The notes under the pieces were generated by a model, which was given only the letters and a program-made list of their open reading frames with translations, was not told the origin of the DNA and searched no databases. Shown in pieces: positions 17,170 to 25,842 of a stretch of 64,000 nucleotides of DNA. Within the stretch, counting starts at the first letter, position 1. Each line of letters starts with the position of its first letter. The stretch comes from Streptococcus suis. Lineage in GTDB: Bacteria > Bacillota > Bacilli > Lactobacillales > Streptococcaceae. A program made the translations under genes and the position numbers. Location: NCBI RefSeq assembly GCF_002960445.1, contig NZ_POJD01000110.1:102914-166913 (forward strand). Direction: 5' to 3'.

Positions 17170-18135
17170 ATGAAAGATAAATTGTTGCTGGCGATCTATA
17201 TCTTAGAGATATTAAAAAAGTATTCCAGCCCCCAAACCAGGCTCACACAAGCGCAGATTATGAAGCGTTTAGATACTGACTATACCATTTCGATTACCAG
17301 AAAAACTCTTTCCAACTATCTGGTGAGATTAAAAGAAGAGGGATATATTGAAGGTCAACGGGGTGTCTATATTCGCCGGGATTTTTCTGATAATGAATTA
17401 AAATACCTGATTGATAGTATCCTCTATGCTAAACATATGCCGGATGAACAGGCTGTCACCTTGATTGAAAAATTAAGGAATCTATCTCCTAGCCGTGTCA
17501 AAAACCGGGCCAAACACATTAGCTATCTATCCTCCATGAACCATACTGATAATATGTGCCTGGATCAAGTTGTTGAAGGTTTGGAGGAAGCTATTGAGAA
17601 GAATAGAAAGGTTCAAATTACGACCTGTCGTTACAATCTGTCGGGGAAATTAGTGGATACAGGCACTAGTATCATCAGTCCCTATTACATTGTTTCTTCC
17701 ATGTCTCGCTACTATGTGATTTGTTATGACGACTGTCGGGGGCAATATCTGGAGAACCGCCGTCTGGATCGGATTACTCAGGTTGAGGTCCTCTCAGAAC
17801 CACGACGTAAGTTGGATGAAAGTGCTAGTATGAGGGATCGGTTCCATCTTGGTCAGTACATGAAAGAGCATCTCTATATGTTTTCTGGTCCGACTGGCAA
17901 AGTTCGGCTTGCCTTCAAAGAACAATTAGTGGGGATTGTCATTGATTGGTTTGGCAAGGATTTTCGCTTCGTGAAACAAGAGGGAGATATAGTGACCGTT
18001 GATCTTATCTGTAATGAAGATGCCTTTTATCACTGGGCCCTGCAATACGGGGAACATTTCGAAATAATAGCTCCCGACCATCTCCGGAAGAGAATGAAAG
18101 AAGGTTTAGAAAAAATATTAAAAAAATACCAATAG
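17170..18135 (+). CDS. WYL-domain transcriptional regulator
   Basis: A 321-aa DNA-binding regulator. An N-terminal winged helix (about residues 1-75: TQAQIMKRLDTDYTISITR, TLSNYLVRLKEEGYI) precedes a WYL domain (about 135-220). There the name triad reads as SRYYVICYDDCRGQYLENRRLDRI, with aromatic and Arg residues that bind nucleic acid or nucleotide ligands in other members. A C-terminal WCX-like extension follows. Such proteins control stress, DNA-damage and phage-defence genes in other bacteria. It sits between the five-gene operon and the WG-repeat gene, and the matching 35-bp motif before both units is the likely target. Confidence 0.85.
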   Translation: MKDKLLLAIYILEILKKYSSPQTRLTQAQIMKRLDTDYTISITRKTLSNYLVRLKEEGYIEGQRGVYIRRDFSDNELKYLIDSILYAKHMPDEQAVTLIEKLRNLSPSRVKNRAKHISYLSSMNHTDNMCLDQVVEGLEEAIEKNRKVQITTCRYNLSGKLVDTGTSIISPYYIVSSMSRYYVICYDDCRGQYLENRRLDRITQVEVLSEPRRKLDESASMRDRFHLGQYMKEHLYMFSGPTGKVRLAFKEQLVGIVIDWFGKDFRFVKQEGDIVTVDLICNEDAFYHWALQYGEHFEIIAPDHLRKRMKEGLEKILKKYQ

Positions 18136-18145
18136 AAGTTGATAA

Positions 18146-18180
18146 TGTGTAATATTCTACCCATAACATTTTATATAATA
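18146..18180 (+). promoter_or_regulatory. Island promoter motif, copy 2
   Basis: Second copy of the 35-bp motif, with CTACCCATA at 18156-18164 and TATAAT at 18173-18178. It begins 10 bp after the WYL gene and drives the WG-repeat gene. The palindrome of copy 1 is only partly kept. Confidence 0.65.
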
Positions 18181-18206
18181 GTCCCATAAATAAGAAAAGA
18201 GGTACT

Positions 18207-19823
18207 ATGATGTCACTATTATTATTGAAAAAGAATGGTTTGTTTGGTTTGATGACAGTAGATGGAACAATGATTTTTCCACCACTTTACTCCGAAATAT
18301 CCGAATATTCTAATGGTCTGATTGCAGTCAGAAAAGACAAGCTCTGGGGTTACTTAGATGAAGAAGGTCAGGTGGCAATTCCTTTTCAATTTACAGAGGC
18401 TAAGAAATTCTCAGCCAAGGGGGCAGCGCCTGTTAAATTTAATCACTCACCTAGCTCGTGGGGAATTATTGATCGGACAGGTAAGCAACTCAATAAGAAA
18501 TTGAACTTTGATCAGGGCTACCATGCGATTTCAGAATTCTCGGAAGAAGGATTAGCCATAGCTCAGCACTATCAAACCTATTGCTTGCTTGGGGAAGATG
18601 GACGGATTGTAAACAACCAATTCTATGCTAGTATTCATAAATTAGATTTGAGCAATACCTATCTAATTCGTGAGTTGAGTTCCTACATAGCTGTCAATGA
18701 AGATATGGATGTTATTTTTAGGTCGGAAAAGCACTATGATGAAATTTACTCTATGTCCCATGGGATGCGGCAGGTGGTTATGGATGACTTGGTTGGCTAT
18801 GTAGATGAAACAGGTCGAGAAGTCATTCCTTGTCAGTACCAATTGGCTTATGAATTTGCGGAGAATGGTCTGGCTCCTGTCCAGTTCGACAATGGTTTGT
18901 TTGGTTACATCAATAAAGAGAATGATCTTGTTATAGAACCTCAGTTTGACGATGCCTCTATTTTTGAAAATGGTTTGGCTCCTGTTACAAAAGATGGCAA
19001 GACCTGGTTTATCAATGAAAAGGGCGAGGCTGTCTTTGGGATGACTTTTGCGGCTGCCTCTCATTTTGCGGGTGGTTTGTCAAATGTGACCTTACACACT
19101 GGTCAAACTGCTTTTGTAAATACCTCTGGTCAAATCGTTTTCTACTATCCATCCGAATGGGAAGTGGAAAAGTTTACAGATAAGGATATCACAACCTTCA
19201 AGGTTGGGGATGAAGTAGGTATCATCAATAAGCAGGGAGATGTTGTTGTATCAGCTTGTTGCGAGAGTTTGAAGGTGAGTGAGTTTGGTAATCTGCATCC
19301 CTATAAACAAAATGGGCTCTGGGGTTATATTGATGGTGAGGGGAATATTGTCTTTAAAAATCAATTTTTACGAGCCAGCACCTTTGGGGCAAATGGTTTA
19401 GCTAGTGTCCAAATTGAACGAGCAGTGGCTGTAGAAGACCAAGTAATAGAAGAAGATGGTGATGAGATCATTATTGAGATGGATGAAGAGAAATCAATCT
19501 TTTGGAATATTATCAACGAAGATGGTCACATCTTGTTCCAGTCAGAAGATTTAGACTTCCTCTCAGGATTTGGGTCAAGCCCTTATGCCTACTGTGTAGA
19601 AGATGGCAAGTATTACTTTATCAATGCAGAAGGGGTTCGATTTGGTAAGGGAGATGAGTTTATGTCGACATTCTGTGACGGCGAAGCGATCGCTTTGCAA
19701 TCAGGTTATCACAAGCATTTGGATGCATTTGGACAGGAGCTAAATCTGGATAAGTTTGGTCTGGTTCGCTTGTCGGAGGATTTTGAATTGATGGTTGATC
19801 TTGATTTTGAAAAGGAGAATTAA
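18207..19823 (+). CDS. WG-repeat protein
   Basis: A 538-aa protein built almost entirely of WG (Trp-Gly) beta repeats. Examples are LWGYLDEEGQVAIPFQF, WGIIDRTGKQL, LVGYVDETGREVIPCQY, LFGYINKENDLVIEPQF and LWGYIDGEGNIVFKNQF; roughly ten to twelve units can be made out, some degenerate. Such repeats form beta-propeller-like or solenoid binding surfaces. No signal peptide or membrane segment is visible, so it is probably cytoplasmic. It shares the promoter motif of the five-gene operon. Specific function unknown. Confidence 0.85.
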   Translation: MMSLLLLKKNGLFGLMTVDGTMIFPPLYSEISEYSNGLIAVRKDKLWGYLDEEGQVAIPFQFTEAKKFSAKGAAPVKFNHSPSSWGIIDRTGKQLNKKLNFDQGYHAISEFSEEGLAIAQHYQTYCLLGEDGRIVNNQFYASIHKLDLSNTYLIRELSSYIAVNEDMDVIFRSEKHYDEIYSMSHGMRQVVMDDLVGYVDETGREVIPCQYQLAYEFAENGLAPVQFDNGLFGYINKENDLVIEPQFDDASIFENGLAPVTKDGKTWFINEKGEAVFGMTFAAASHFAGGLSNVTLHTGQTAFVNTSGQIVFYYPSEWEVEKFTDKDITTFKVGDEVGIINKQGDVVVSACCESLKVSEFGNLHPYKQNGLWGYIDGEGNIVFKNQFLRASTFGANGLASVQIERAVAVEDQVIEEDGDEIIIEMDEEKSIFWNIINEDGHILFQSEDLDFLSGFGSSPYAYCVEDGKYYFINAEGVRFGKGDEFMSTFCDGEAIALQSGYHKHLDAFGQELNLDKFGLVRLSEDFELMVDLDFEKEN

Positions 19824-19824
19824 C

Positions 19825-19914
19825 ATGAAAACATTTATTACGGAACTGGTGGCACTAAAAAATACTGATTGGGTACAGCACCAAGTGCTCAATCAGTCTA
19901 CTCCTAATATGTGA
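19825..19914 (+). pseudogene. 29-codon start of a truncated gene
   Basis: ATG at 19825 lies one base after the WG-gene stop behind AAAAGGAG and opens a reading of 29 codons (MKTFITELVALKNTDWVQ onward) that ends at 19914. The strong ribosome site and the protein-like start suggest the 5' end of a former third gene whose remainder was lost; a real micropeptide is the alternative. ACTGATTG and CAATCAGT form an 8-bp inverted repeat inside it. Confidence 0.4.
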
Positions 19915-19950
19915 TCCATTAGGGCATTACAAACGATGGATAATCAAAAA

Positions 19951-19984
19951 AACAGCTATCTCCCCCCTAGGATAGCTGTTTCTG
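19951..19984. terminator. Terminator closing the island
   Basis: AACAGCTATC pairs with GATAGCTGTT over a 10-nt loop with A-rich and T-rich flanks. It can serve the plus-strand island and the minus-strand gene at 20075. Confidence 0.65.
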
Positions 19985-20074
19985 TAATATAATTATAACA
20001 GTATTTCTTGAAAAATAGCTAAAAATACTACGATTTTTTTGAAGTTATTTTCCAGGCAAATTTTTAGTCGTTTC

Positions 20075-20437
20075 TTATCTCCAGAACTTATCATAGCCTC
20101 TCTTCTCGTCCATGTTATAGGCGATGATATTGCGGAGCAGGTCCCAGTTGACTTCTTGGTCTTCCTTGATTTTGAAGAGGTTGGAGGTTGCTTCGTAGCC
20201 TGCTTCCTTGATGTCCTTGGCAAAGGTTTCCATAGTGACCGTTTCAGGTGCAATGGAAATATGAGCCTTGGCAGCAGAGAAACCAATGATAAAGGTTCCG
20301 TCCATGATAAACATGGGCTGGTTCCATTTGATTTCTGTGGTTAGACTTGGAAATTCTTGCTGGATTTGGGTGAAGATTCTTGCCAGTTTATCCTTCAAGA
20401 CAGGATTGTTGACCTTGTTCAAAAATTCTTGGAGCAT
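20075..20437 (-). CDS. DUF1801 (YdhG/'iron chaperone'-like) protein
   Basis: A 120-aa cytoplasmic protein with the DUF1801 layout: an N-terminal helix (LQEFLNKVNNPVLKDKLARI), then EIKWNQPMFIMDGTFIIGFSAAKAHISIAP. The K-W-x-x-P-x-F and the F-x-A-x-K-x-H-I pattern are diagnostic. Members have been linked to iron delivery, but the activity is poorly defined. ATG at 20437 is preferred over an in-frame ATG 15 bp upstream, because AAAGGA precedes it. Confidence 0.82.
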   Translation of the reverse strand: MLQEFLNKVNNPVLKDKLARIFTQIQQEFPSLTTEIKWNQPMFIMDGTFIIGFSAAKAHISIAPETVTMETFAKDIKEAGYEATSNLFKIKEDQEVNWDLLRNIIAYNMDEKRGYDKFWR

Positions 20438-20469
20438 AATATTCCTTTCCATTTTTTATTTCATTGTAT

Positions 20470-20650
20470 CACAAAAGGCTGGGACAAAAGTCCTGGCCTC
20501 CTTAGTTTTTTTCAATAGTTAAACTTGACGCAGTGGTTGAGTGGGCTCTAATTAGCTGATTTTATCAGCTTTTACAGCCCTACTCAACTGTGCGGGGGTG
20601 GGACGAAAAAATCGAACCCTGCGGGTTACCGATTTTTGTCCCACTCCCTT
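20470..20650. repeat. Dispersed intergenic repeat, copy C (short variant)
   Basis: About 180 bp sharing with copies A and B the CGCAGTGGTTGA block, the TGCGGGGGTGGGA block and a closing CCCACTCCC. The middle is replaced by a different inverted repeat (GCTGATTTTATCAGC). It fills most of the gap between treC and the DUF1801 gene. Confidence 0.75.
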
Positions 20651-20655
20651 CTTGC

Positions 20656-22281
20656 TTATTTCACTATAATCGCTAAAGCTTGATAAGGTTTCAAGCTAAT
20701 TTTTTTACCGAGTTTGCTGTCAGGATAGTTGCTGATGAGGATTTGACCACGTGCGTAGTCGTCTGCCAGGTCTAGTTCAACCTCTTCTGCGAAGAAATTG
20801 TTGAGGACCAACAGTTTTTCGCCATTTAGTAAGCGTTCAAAAGCATAGACTTTCTGGCTGTCCTTATAGGCTGCCTTGTAATCTCCTTCGGAGATGAGCG
20901 GGAGTTCTTTCCGCAGGCGGATGAGTTCTTGGTAGAAGGTAAAGATTGGGCCTGTTTTTTCCTGCTCAACGTTAATCGTTTGATAGGATTTGCCAGCCTT
21001 TAGCCAAGGGGTGCCTGTTGAGAAGCCTGCATTGTCAGAAGCATCCCATTGCATCGGAGTGCGGGAATTGTCGCGGGACTTGGCCTGGATAATCTTGAAG
21101 GCCTGCTCAGGTGCGTGTCCTTGGTCCAAGAGCATCTGGTAGGCATTGATCGACTCGACATCGACATAGTCGTCCATGCTGTCGTAGTCAGGGTCAATCA
21201 TGCCGATTTCCTCGCCCATGTAGATGTAAGGCGTACCGCGTGACAGATGGATAGAGGCAGCCAGCATGGTTGCTCCTTCATTGCGGAAATTCTTCACATC
21301 AACAAAGCGGTTGAGGGCACGAGGTTGGTCATGGTTGTTGTAGAAAAGAGCATTCCAGCCATTTCCGACGGACATTTCTTCGCCCCAAGTGTGGAAGAGG
21401 CGTTTGAGTTCCTCAAAGTCAAAGTCCATAATGGTCCATTTTTGACCGTCCTTGTAGTCCACTTTCAAGTGGTGGAAGTTGAAGGCCATGGACAATTCTT
21501 CCCGCTCAGGAGCCGTGTAGAGAATGCAGTTTTCAATGGTGGTAGCTGACATTTCTCCCACGGTCATGAAGCCTTTTTCGCTACCAAAAGTAGCATTGTT
21601 CATCATCTTGAGGTAGTCGTGGGTAATCGGTCGGTCGGTGTAGGCTGGCTTGCCGTCATTGATTGGGCAGTCTTCGAGGACTTCATCCTTACCAATCAGG
21701 TTAATGACATCAAAGCGGAAGCCTTTGACACCCTTGTCTTTCCAGAAGTTGACCACCTTGAAGAGTTCTTCGCGGACATGAGGATTTCGCCAGTTGAGGT
21801 CGGCTTGGGTCGCGTCAAAGAGGTGGAGGTAGTATTTCCCAGTATCTCCAAAAGGAGCCCAGGCATTGCCACCAAATTTAGACACCCAGTCAGTTGGCTG
21901 GTTACGCAGGATAAAGAAATCCTGGTAGTATTTGTCACCAGCTAGGGCTTTTTGGAACCATTCGTGGTCGGTTGAGCAGTGGTTGAGGACCATGTCCAGC
22001 ATGAATTCGATGCCCAGCTCTTTACCGACAGCCACCATTTCTTCAAAGTCAGCCATGGTGCCGAAATCAGGATTGACAGCTGTATAATCAGAAATATCAT
22101 AACCGTTGTCCCGTTGCGGACTTGGGTAGAAAGGATTGAGCCAGATCATGTCAATGCCTAATTCCTTTAGATAAGGAAGTTTTTCAATAATTCCTCGTAA
22201 ATCCCCGACACCATTTCCTGTCGTGTCCTTATAAGATTTGGGGTAGATTTGATAAACAACCTTTCGTTTGTCTATTGTCAT
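20656..22281 (-). CDS. treC: Trehalose-6-phosphate hydrolase (alpha,alpha-phosphotrehalase)
   Basis: A cytoplasmic GH13 enzyme of 541 aa that splits trehalose-6-phosphate to glucose and glucose-6-phosphate. The TIM-barrel blocks are present in order: FMLDMVLNHCSTDHEW, GFRFDVINLI (nucleophile Asp), TVGEMSATT (acid-base Glu) and YNNHDQPRALNRF. It lies directly downstream of the trehalose PTS gene treB on the same strand, with treR divergent beyond, which is why treC is preferred over the sequence-similar oligo-1,6-glucosidase/dextran glucosidase assignment. ATG at 22281 is preceded by AGAGAGAG. Confidence 0.92.
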   Translation of the reverse strand: MTIDKRKVVYQIYPKSYKDTTGNGVGDLRGIIEKLPYLKELGIDMIWLNPFYPSPQRDNGYDISDYTAVNPDFGTMADFEEMVAVGKELGIEFMLDMVLNHCSTDHEWFQKALAGDKYYQDFFILRNQPTDWVSKFGGNAWAPFGDTGKYYLHLFDATQADLNWRNPHVREELFKVVNFWKDKGVKGFRFDVINLIGKDEVLEDCPINDGKPAYTDRPITHDYLKMMNNATFGSEKGFMTVGEMSATTIENCILYTAPEREELSMAFNFHHLKVDYKDGQKWTIMDFDFEELKRLFHTWGEEMSVGNGWNALFYNNHDQPRALNRFVDVKNFRNEGATMLAASIHLSRGTPYIYMGEEIGMIDPDYDSMDDYVDVESINAYQMLLDQGHAPEQAFKIIQAKSRDNSRTPMQWDASDNAGFSTGTPWLKAGKSYQTINVEQEKTGPIFTFYQELIRLRKELPLISEGDYKAAYKDSQKVYAFERLLNGEKLLVLNNFFAEEVELDLADDYARGQILISNYPDSKLGKKISLKPYQALAIIVK

Positions 22282-22361
22282 TTTGCTCTCTCTTTCTTGA
22301 ATTGTCTTGGTTGATAAAGCAATGATAGGAGGTGCAAGTTACCCTGCGCCCTCCTAGTACA

Positions 22362-24353
22362 TTAATTCTTTTTAGCGGTTAGGATAGCTTGTCCACGTTC
22401 TACTGAACGAGGAAGTTCTCCAAGAACCTCTGTATTGAAATCAGTTTGATTTGTTACGATGACAGGTGTTTCTGTTACCAGACCGGCAGCCTTGATAACA
22501 TCGATGTCAAAGCTAATCAATTTGTCACCTGCTTTAACCTTGTCACCTTGTTTGACATGGGCTGTAAAGCCTTTTCCTTCCAAGCTGACAGTATCCATAC
22601 CGATGTGCATTAGTAATTCCAAACCATTTGCAGCAGTGATACCAACTGCATGGTTGGTTGGGAAGAGAACAGATACTTCACCATCAACAGGTGCTACCAG
22701 AAGACCTTCGCTAGGGTCAATAAGGACACCTTGCCCCATGACACCTGATGCGAATACAGGGTCAGTTGCCTGTGATAATTCTTTTGCTTGACCAGTTAGG
22801 GGGCTGATCAAATCAGATTTTTCTCCTGAGGAAACGCTTGGAGTTACGCTTTTTACTTCTTCAGGAGCCTCATCCTTTTTTGCAAATAGTCCTGCACGTT
22901 TGAAAACAACTGTCAAAATCATTGGAACTACAATTGCTACCAACATAGTGAGGGCAAATACTCCCCAGTATTCAGCCTTGATAGACAAGATACCTGGAAG
23001 ACCACCGATACCGATAGAAGCAGCTTGGATGTTAAAGGTTACAGATAATAGACCAGCAATACTTGAACCGATCATAGCCGCTACGAATGGGTAAACGTAT
23101 TTGACGTTGACACCAAAGAGGGCTGGTTCAGTGATACCAAGGTAGGCAGAAATGGTTGCTGGAAGCGAAATTTGTGCCTCTTTTTCATTCTTACGGTTCA
23201 TGAGGAAGTAAGCAAATACTGCAGAACCTTGTGCAATGTTAGAGAGGGCAATCATTGGCCATAGACCAGTACCACCAGCATCTGCAATCAATTGGGTATC
23301 GATGGCGTTGGTCATGTGGTGAAGACCAGTGATAACGAATGGTGCATAAAGGGCACCAAATACCGCACCGAAGAGCCATTTTACAGGACCAGTTAGACCA
23401 GCCAATACAATAGTTGACATCCATTGACCGATAGTCCAACCAAGAGGACCAAGGACAGTGTGAGCCAAGATAAGTGCTGGCAGAAGGGATAGGAATGGAA
23501 CAAAAATCATTGATACCACTTCAGGAACAACCTTGCGCCAGAAGATTTCTAGGTAAGAAAGGGCCAAACCTGCCAAGAGGGCTGGGATAACCTGTGCTTG
23601 GTAACCGATACGAGCGATTGAGAAGAAGCCGAAGTTCCAAGACCAGTCGCTAGCGATGGTCGCAGCATCTGTTCCTGGTACTGCGTAAGCGTTGAGCAAT
23701 TGTGGAGAAACCAAACAGATACCGAGGACGATACCGAGGATCTGAGATGTACCCATCTTACGAGATACAGACCAAGTGATACCTACTGGTAGGTAGTGGA
23801 AGATGGCTTCACCTGGCAACCAGAGGAAGTGGTTGACACCATTCCAGAATGGTGATACTTGAACGATAGTGTTCCAGATTGGTTTACCACTTGCGTCAAA
23901 GAGGAGTTCTCCATCTTTCATAGCTTGACCAAGTGCTTCGAATTGTACGCCTTCCAAAACGTTACGGAAACCGAGGATCAAACCGCCGACGATAAGGGCT
24001 GGGATGATCGGCGTAAAGATTTCCGCCAACATAGTCATCACGCGTTGGATGGCATTTTGGTTGCTTTTAGCAGCAGACTTGGCTGCTTCTTTCGACACGC
24101 CTTCGATACCAGATACGGCTGTGAAGTCGTTGTAGAAAAGAGGTACATCGTTACCGATGATGACTTGGAACTGACCAGCATTGGTGAAGGTTCCTTTTAC
24201 GGTTGGAAGGTCTTCGATGACTTTGACATTTGCTTTTTTGTCATCTGCAAGAACAAAACGCATCCGTGTCGCACAGTGAGAAACTGCTGTGACATTGTCT
24301 TTGCCGCCAATAGCGTCCAAGAGCTGTGTGGCTTCTTTTTCAAATTTTCCCAT
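22362..24353 (-). CDS. treB: Trehalose-specific PTS transporter, EIIBCA
   Basis: A membrane permease that imports and phosphorylates trehalose, 663 aa. In order: EIIB with the phospho-Cys in VSHCATRMRF (Cys27); EIIC of about ten membrane helices (about 110-450, with FVITGLHHMTNAIDTQLI); a linker; and EIIA (about 510-663) with the phospho-His in ELLMHIGMDTV. The fused EIIA makes it independent of a separate EIIA protein. The gene is followed by treC 80 bp downstream. ATG at 24353 has AAGGAA before it. Confidence 0.93.
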   Translation of the reverse strand: MGKFEKEATQLLDAIGGKDNVTAVSHCATRMRFVLADDKKANVKVIEDLPTVKGTFTNAGQFQVIIGNDVPLFYNDFTAVSGIEGVSKEAAKSAAKSNQNAIQRVMTMLAEIFTPIIPALIVGGLILGFRNVLEGVQFEALGQAMKDGELLFDASGKPIWNTIVQVSPFWNGVNHFLWLPGEAIFHYLPVGITWSVSRKMGTSQILGIVLGICLVSPQLLNAYAVPGTDAATIASDWSWNFGFFSIARIGYQAQVIPALLAGLALSYLEIFWRKVVPEVVSMIFVPFLSLLPALILAHTVLGPLGWTIGQWMSTIVLAGLTGPVKWLFGAVFGALYAPFVITGLHHMTNAIDTQLIADAGGTGLWPMIALSNIAQGSAVFAYFLMNRKNEKEAQISLPATISAYLGITEPALFGVNVKYVYPFVAAMIGSSIAGLLSVTFNIQAASIGIGGLPGILSIKAEYWGVFALTMLVAIVVPMILTVVFKRAGLFAKKDEAPEEVKSVTPSVSSGEKSDLISPLTGQAKELSQATDPVFASGVMGQGVLIDPSEGLLVAPVDGEVSVLFPTNHAVGITAANGLELLMHIGMDTVSLEGKGFTAHVKQGDKVKAGDKLISFDIDVIKAAGLVTETPVIVTNQTDFNTEVLGELPRSVERGQAILTAKKN

Positions 24354-24427
24354 ATATTTTTCCTTCTAGGCACAATTGGGCTAGTGCCGTTCCCATATTT
24401 TTTAGTCACTTAGTTTCTCTCTAGGTA

Positions 24428-24565
24428 CTTTGTTAACTCGCTTTACCGTACTCTATGAGGGTTACATTTTATCAGCAGTATGATTTTTAACCTTCAATAG
24501 TCGCTAGTCTGACTGTTGGAGCAGCCAGTAGCTAGTTGCTTAGTACCAAAAGTAAACTAAAAGAC
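24428..24565. repeat. Leader repeat upstream of treB
   Basis: The blocks GTTAACTCGCTTTACCGTAC and CTAGTTGCTTAGTACCAAAA reappear, slightly changed and in the same order and orientation, at 35884-35958 before gdhA. Here they are split by about 60 extra bases that include TGACTGTTGG, also found in dispersed repeats A and B. No gene is seen in 24354-24761. Confidence 0.65.
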
Positions 24566-24614
24566 TTTGTTTTCCGATTTATCATGTTTTAGGGGGACAC
24601 AACAAATTGGATAT

Positions 24615-24640
24615 ACGAAATTTGTACGGACAAATTTCGT
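24615..24640. promoter_or_regulatory. Palindromic operator between treB and treR
   Basis: ACGAAATTTGT and ACAAATTTCGT are perfect 11-bp inverted arms around ACGG. The site lies between the divergent treB and treR genes, so it is the probable TreR operator (inference). Confidence 0.7.
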
Positions 24641-24761
24641 TTGTGCTAGTATTGTATCCGATTTCAAAAAATAATGCAAGCCCTTTTACTTAAATTTTTT
24701 AAAATTTTGTTATAATAGTGATGTTGTATGATAGAAAGCAGTCAATATATGGGGTTAAAAA

Positions 24762-25475
24762 ATGAAAAAATACCAAGAAATTTATCATGATTTAAAGGAA
24801 AAAATCCGTACAAATCTTTATCCGGCGGAAACGTCCTTACCGACCGAACAACAATTGCAGGAAACCTATGGGGTTAGTCGGGACACGGTACGCAAGGCCT
24901 TGGCTATGTTGACAGAAGGGGGGCTTATCCAAAAGGTTCAGGGACGTGGTTCCATGGTCTTGAAGCAAGAGATCTTGAATTTTCCTGTTTCTGGCTTGAC
25001 CTCCTATCAGGAATTGACCAACTCTCTTCAATTGTCTAGTCAGACACAGGTTGTCAGTCTAGAACAGGTGACGGTCAACAGCAGTCTGGCTAGTTTGACA
25101 GGTTTTGAACCCTATAGCAAGGTCTGGAAAGTTGTCCGTACACGTTCTATTGATGGGAAGATTTCTGTCGTGGATACGGACTATTTGGCTGAGGAGTTGG
25201 TTCCTGAGTTGACTTTTGAGATTGCGGAGAAGTCCATCTATGAATACCTAGAAGGTCAGTTGGGCTTGGATATCGCCTATGCACAAAAGGAAATTACGGT
25301 GGAGCCTACCAGTCGGGAAGAACGTGATTTGATGCAGTGCCAGGATGATTATTTGGTTCTCATCAAGTCCCGGGTCTATCTGGGGGATACAAGACAGTTC
25401 CAATATACAGAAAGCAAGCATAAGATTGATAAATTCCGATTTGTAGATTTTGCACGCAGAAAACATTCTTTGTAG
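24762..25475 (+). CDS. treR: GntR/HutC-family trehalose operon regulator
   Basis: A 237-aa one-component regulator. The N-terminal GntR winged helix (about residues 1-70) has LPTEQQLQETYGVSRDTVRKAL and GGLIQKVQGRGSMVL. A UTRA ligand-binding domain follows (about 85-237), ending YTESKHKIDKFRFVDFARR. In relatives trehalose-6-phosphate releases TreR from DNA. It is divergent from treB-treC across a 408-bp gap holding a 26-bp palindrome. TATAAT at 24711-24716 is the likely -10 box. Confidence 0.9.
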   Translation: MKKYQEIYHDLKEKIRTNLYPAETSLPTEQQLQETYGVSRDTVRKALAMLTEGGLIQKVQGRGSMVLKQEILNFPVSGLTSYQELTNSLQLSSQTQVVSLEQVTVNSSLASLTGFEPYSKVWKVVRTRSIDGKISVVDTDYLAEELVPELTFEIAEKSIYEYLEGQLGLDIAYAQKEITVEPTSREERDLMQCQDDYLVLIKSRVYLGDTRQFQYTESKHKIDKFRFVDFARRKHSL

Positions 25476-25530
25476 GATATGGATTAGCAAAATCATCTAT
25501 TTTATTGTATAATGGTAAGCGAGGTGTTTT

Positions 25531-25842
25531 ATGGCAAACTTAAATCGATATAAATTTACATTTGGTGAGAAGCAATTAACCTTAACGACAGAACATGATA
25601 ATCTCTTCATGGAAGAAATTGAGCGTGTTGCAACTGAAAAATATCAGGCAATCAAGGAAAAGATGCCAACGGCTGACCCTGAAACCTTGGCGCTTTTATT
25701 GGCAATCAACGCCCTCTCTGTTCAATTAACGCGTGAAATAGCTTTTGAGCAGACCGAGGCGGAGTTGGCCTCTGTAAAGGAAAAAGTATTGAAGAAAAAT
25801 GTCACATTAGTTGATTTGGATGAACTTGAGGAGAAGGCATGA
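25531..25842 (+). CDS. zapA: Cell division protein ZapA-like
   Basis: A 103-aa cytoplasmic protein that bundles FtsZ filaments. It begins ANLNRYKFTFGEKQLTLTTEHD, the beta-rich ZapA head, followed by a long helical coiled-coil stalk (about residues 60-100). Position directly before cvpA and mutS2 is the usual one in streptococci. Its TGA overlaps the ATG of cvpA by four bases. RBS GCGAGG precedes ATG at 25531. Confidence 0.85.
   Translation: MANLNRYKFTFGEKQLTLTTEHDNLFMEEIERVATEKYQAIKEKMPTADPETLALLLAINALSVQLTREIAFEQTEAELASVKEKVLKKNVTLVDLDELEEKA

Noticed and set aside
20656..22281. Oligo-1,6-glucosidase or dextran glucosidase assignment for the GH13 gene
   Set aside because: Adjacency to the trehalose PTS gene and TreR makes trehalose-6-phosphate hydrolase the better call.
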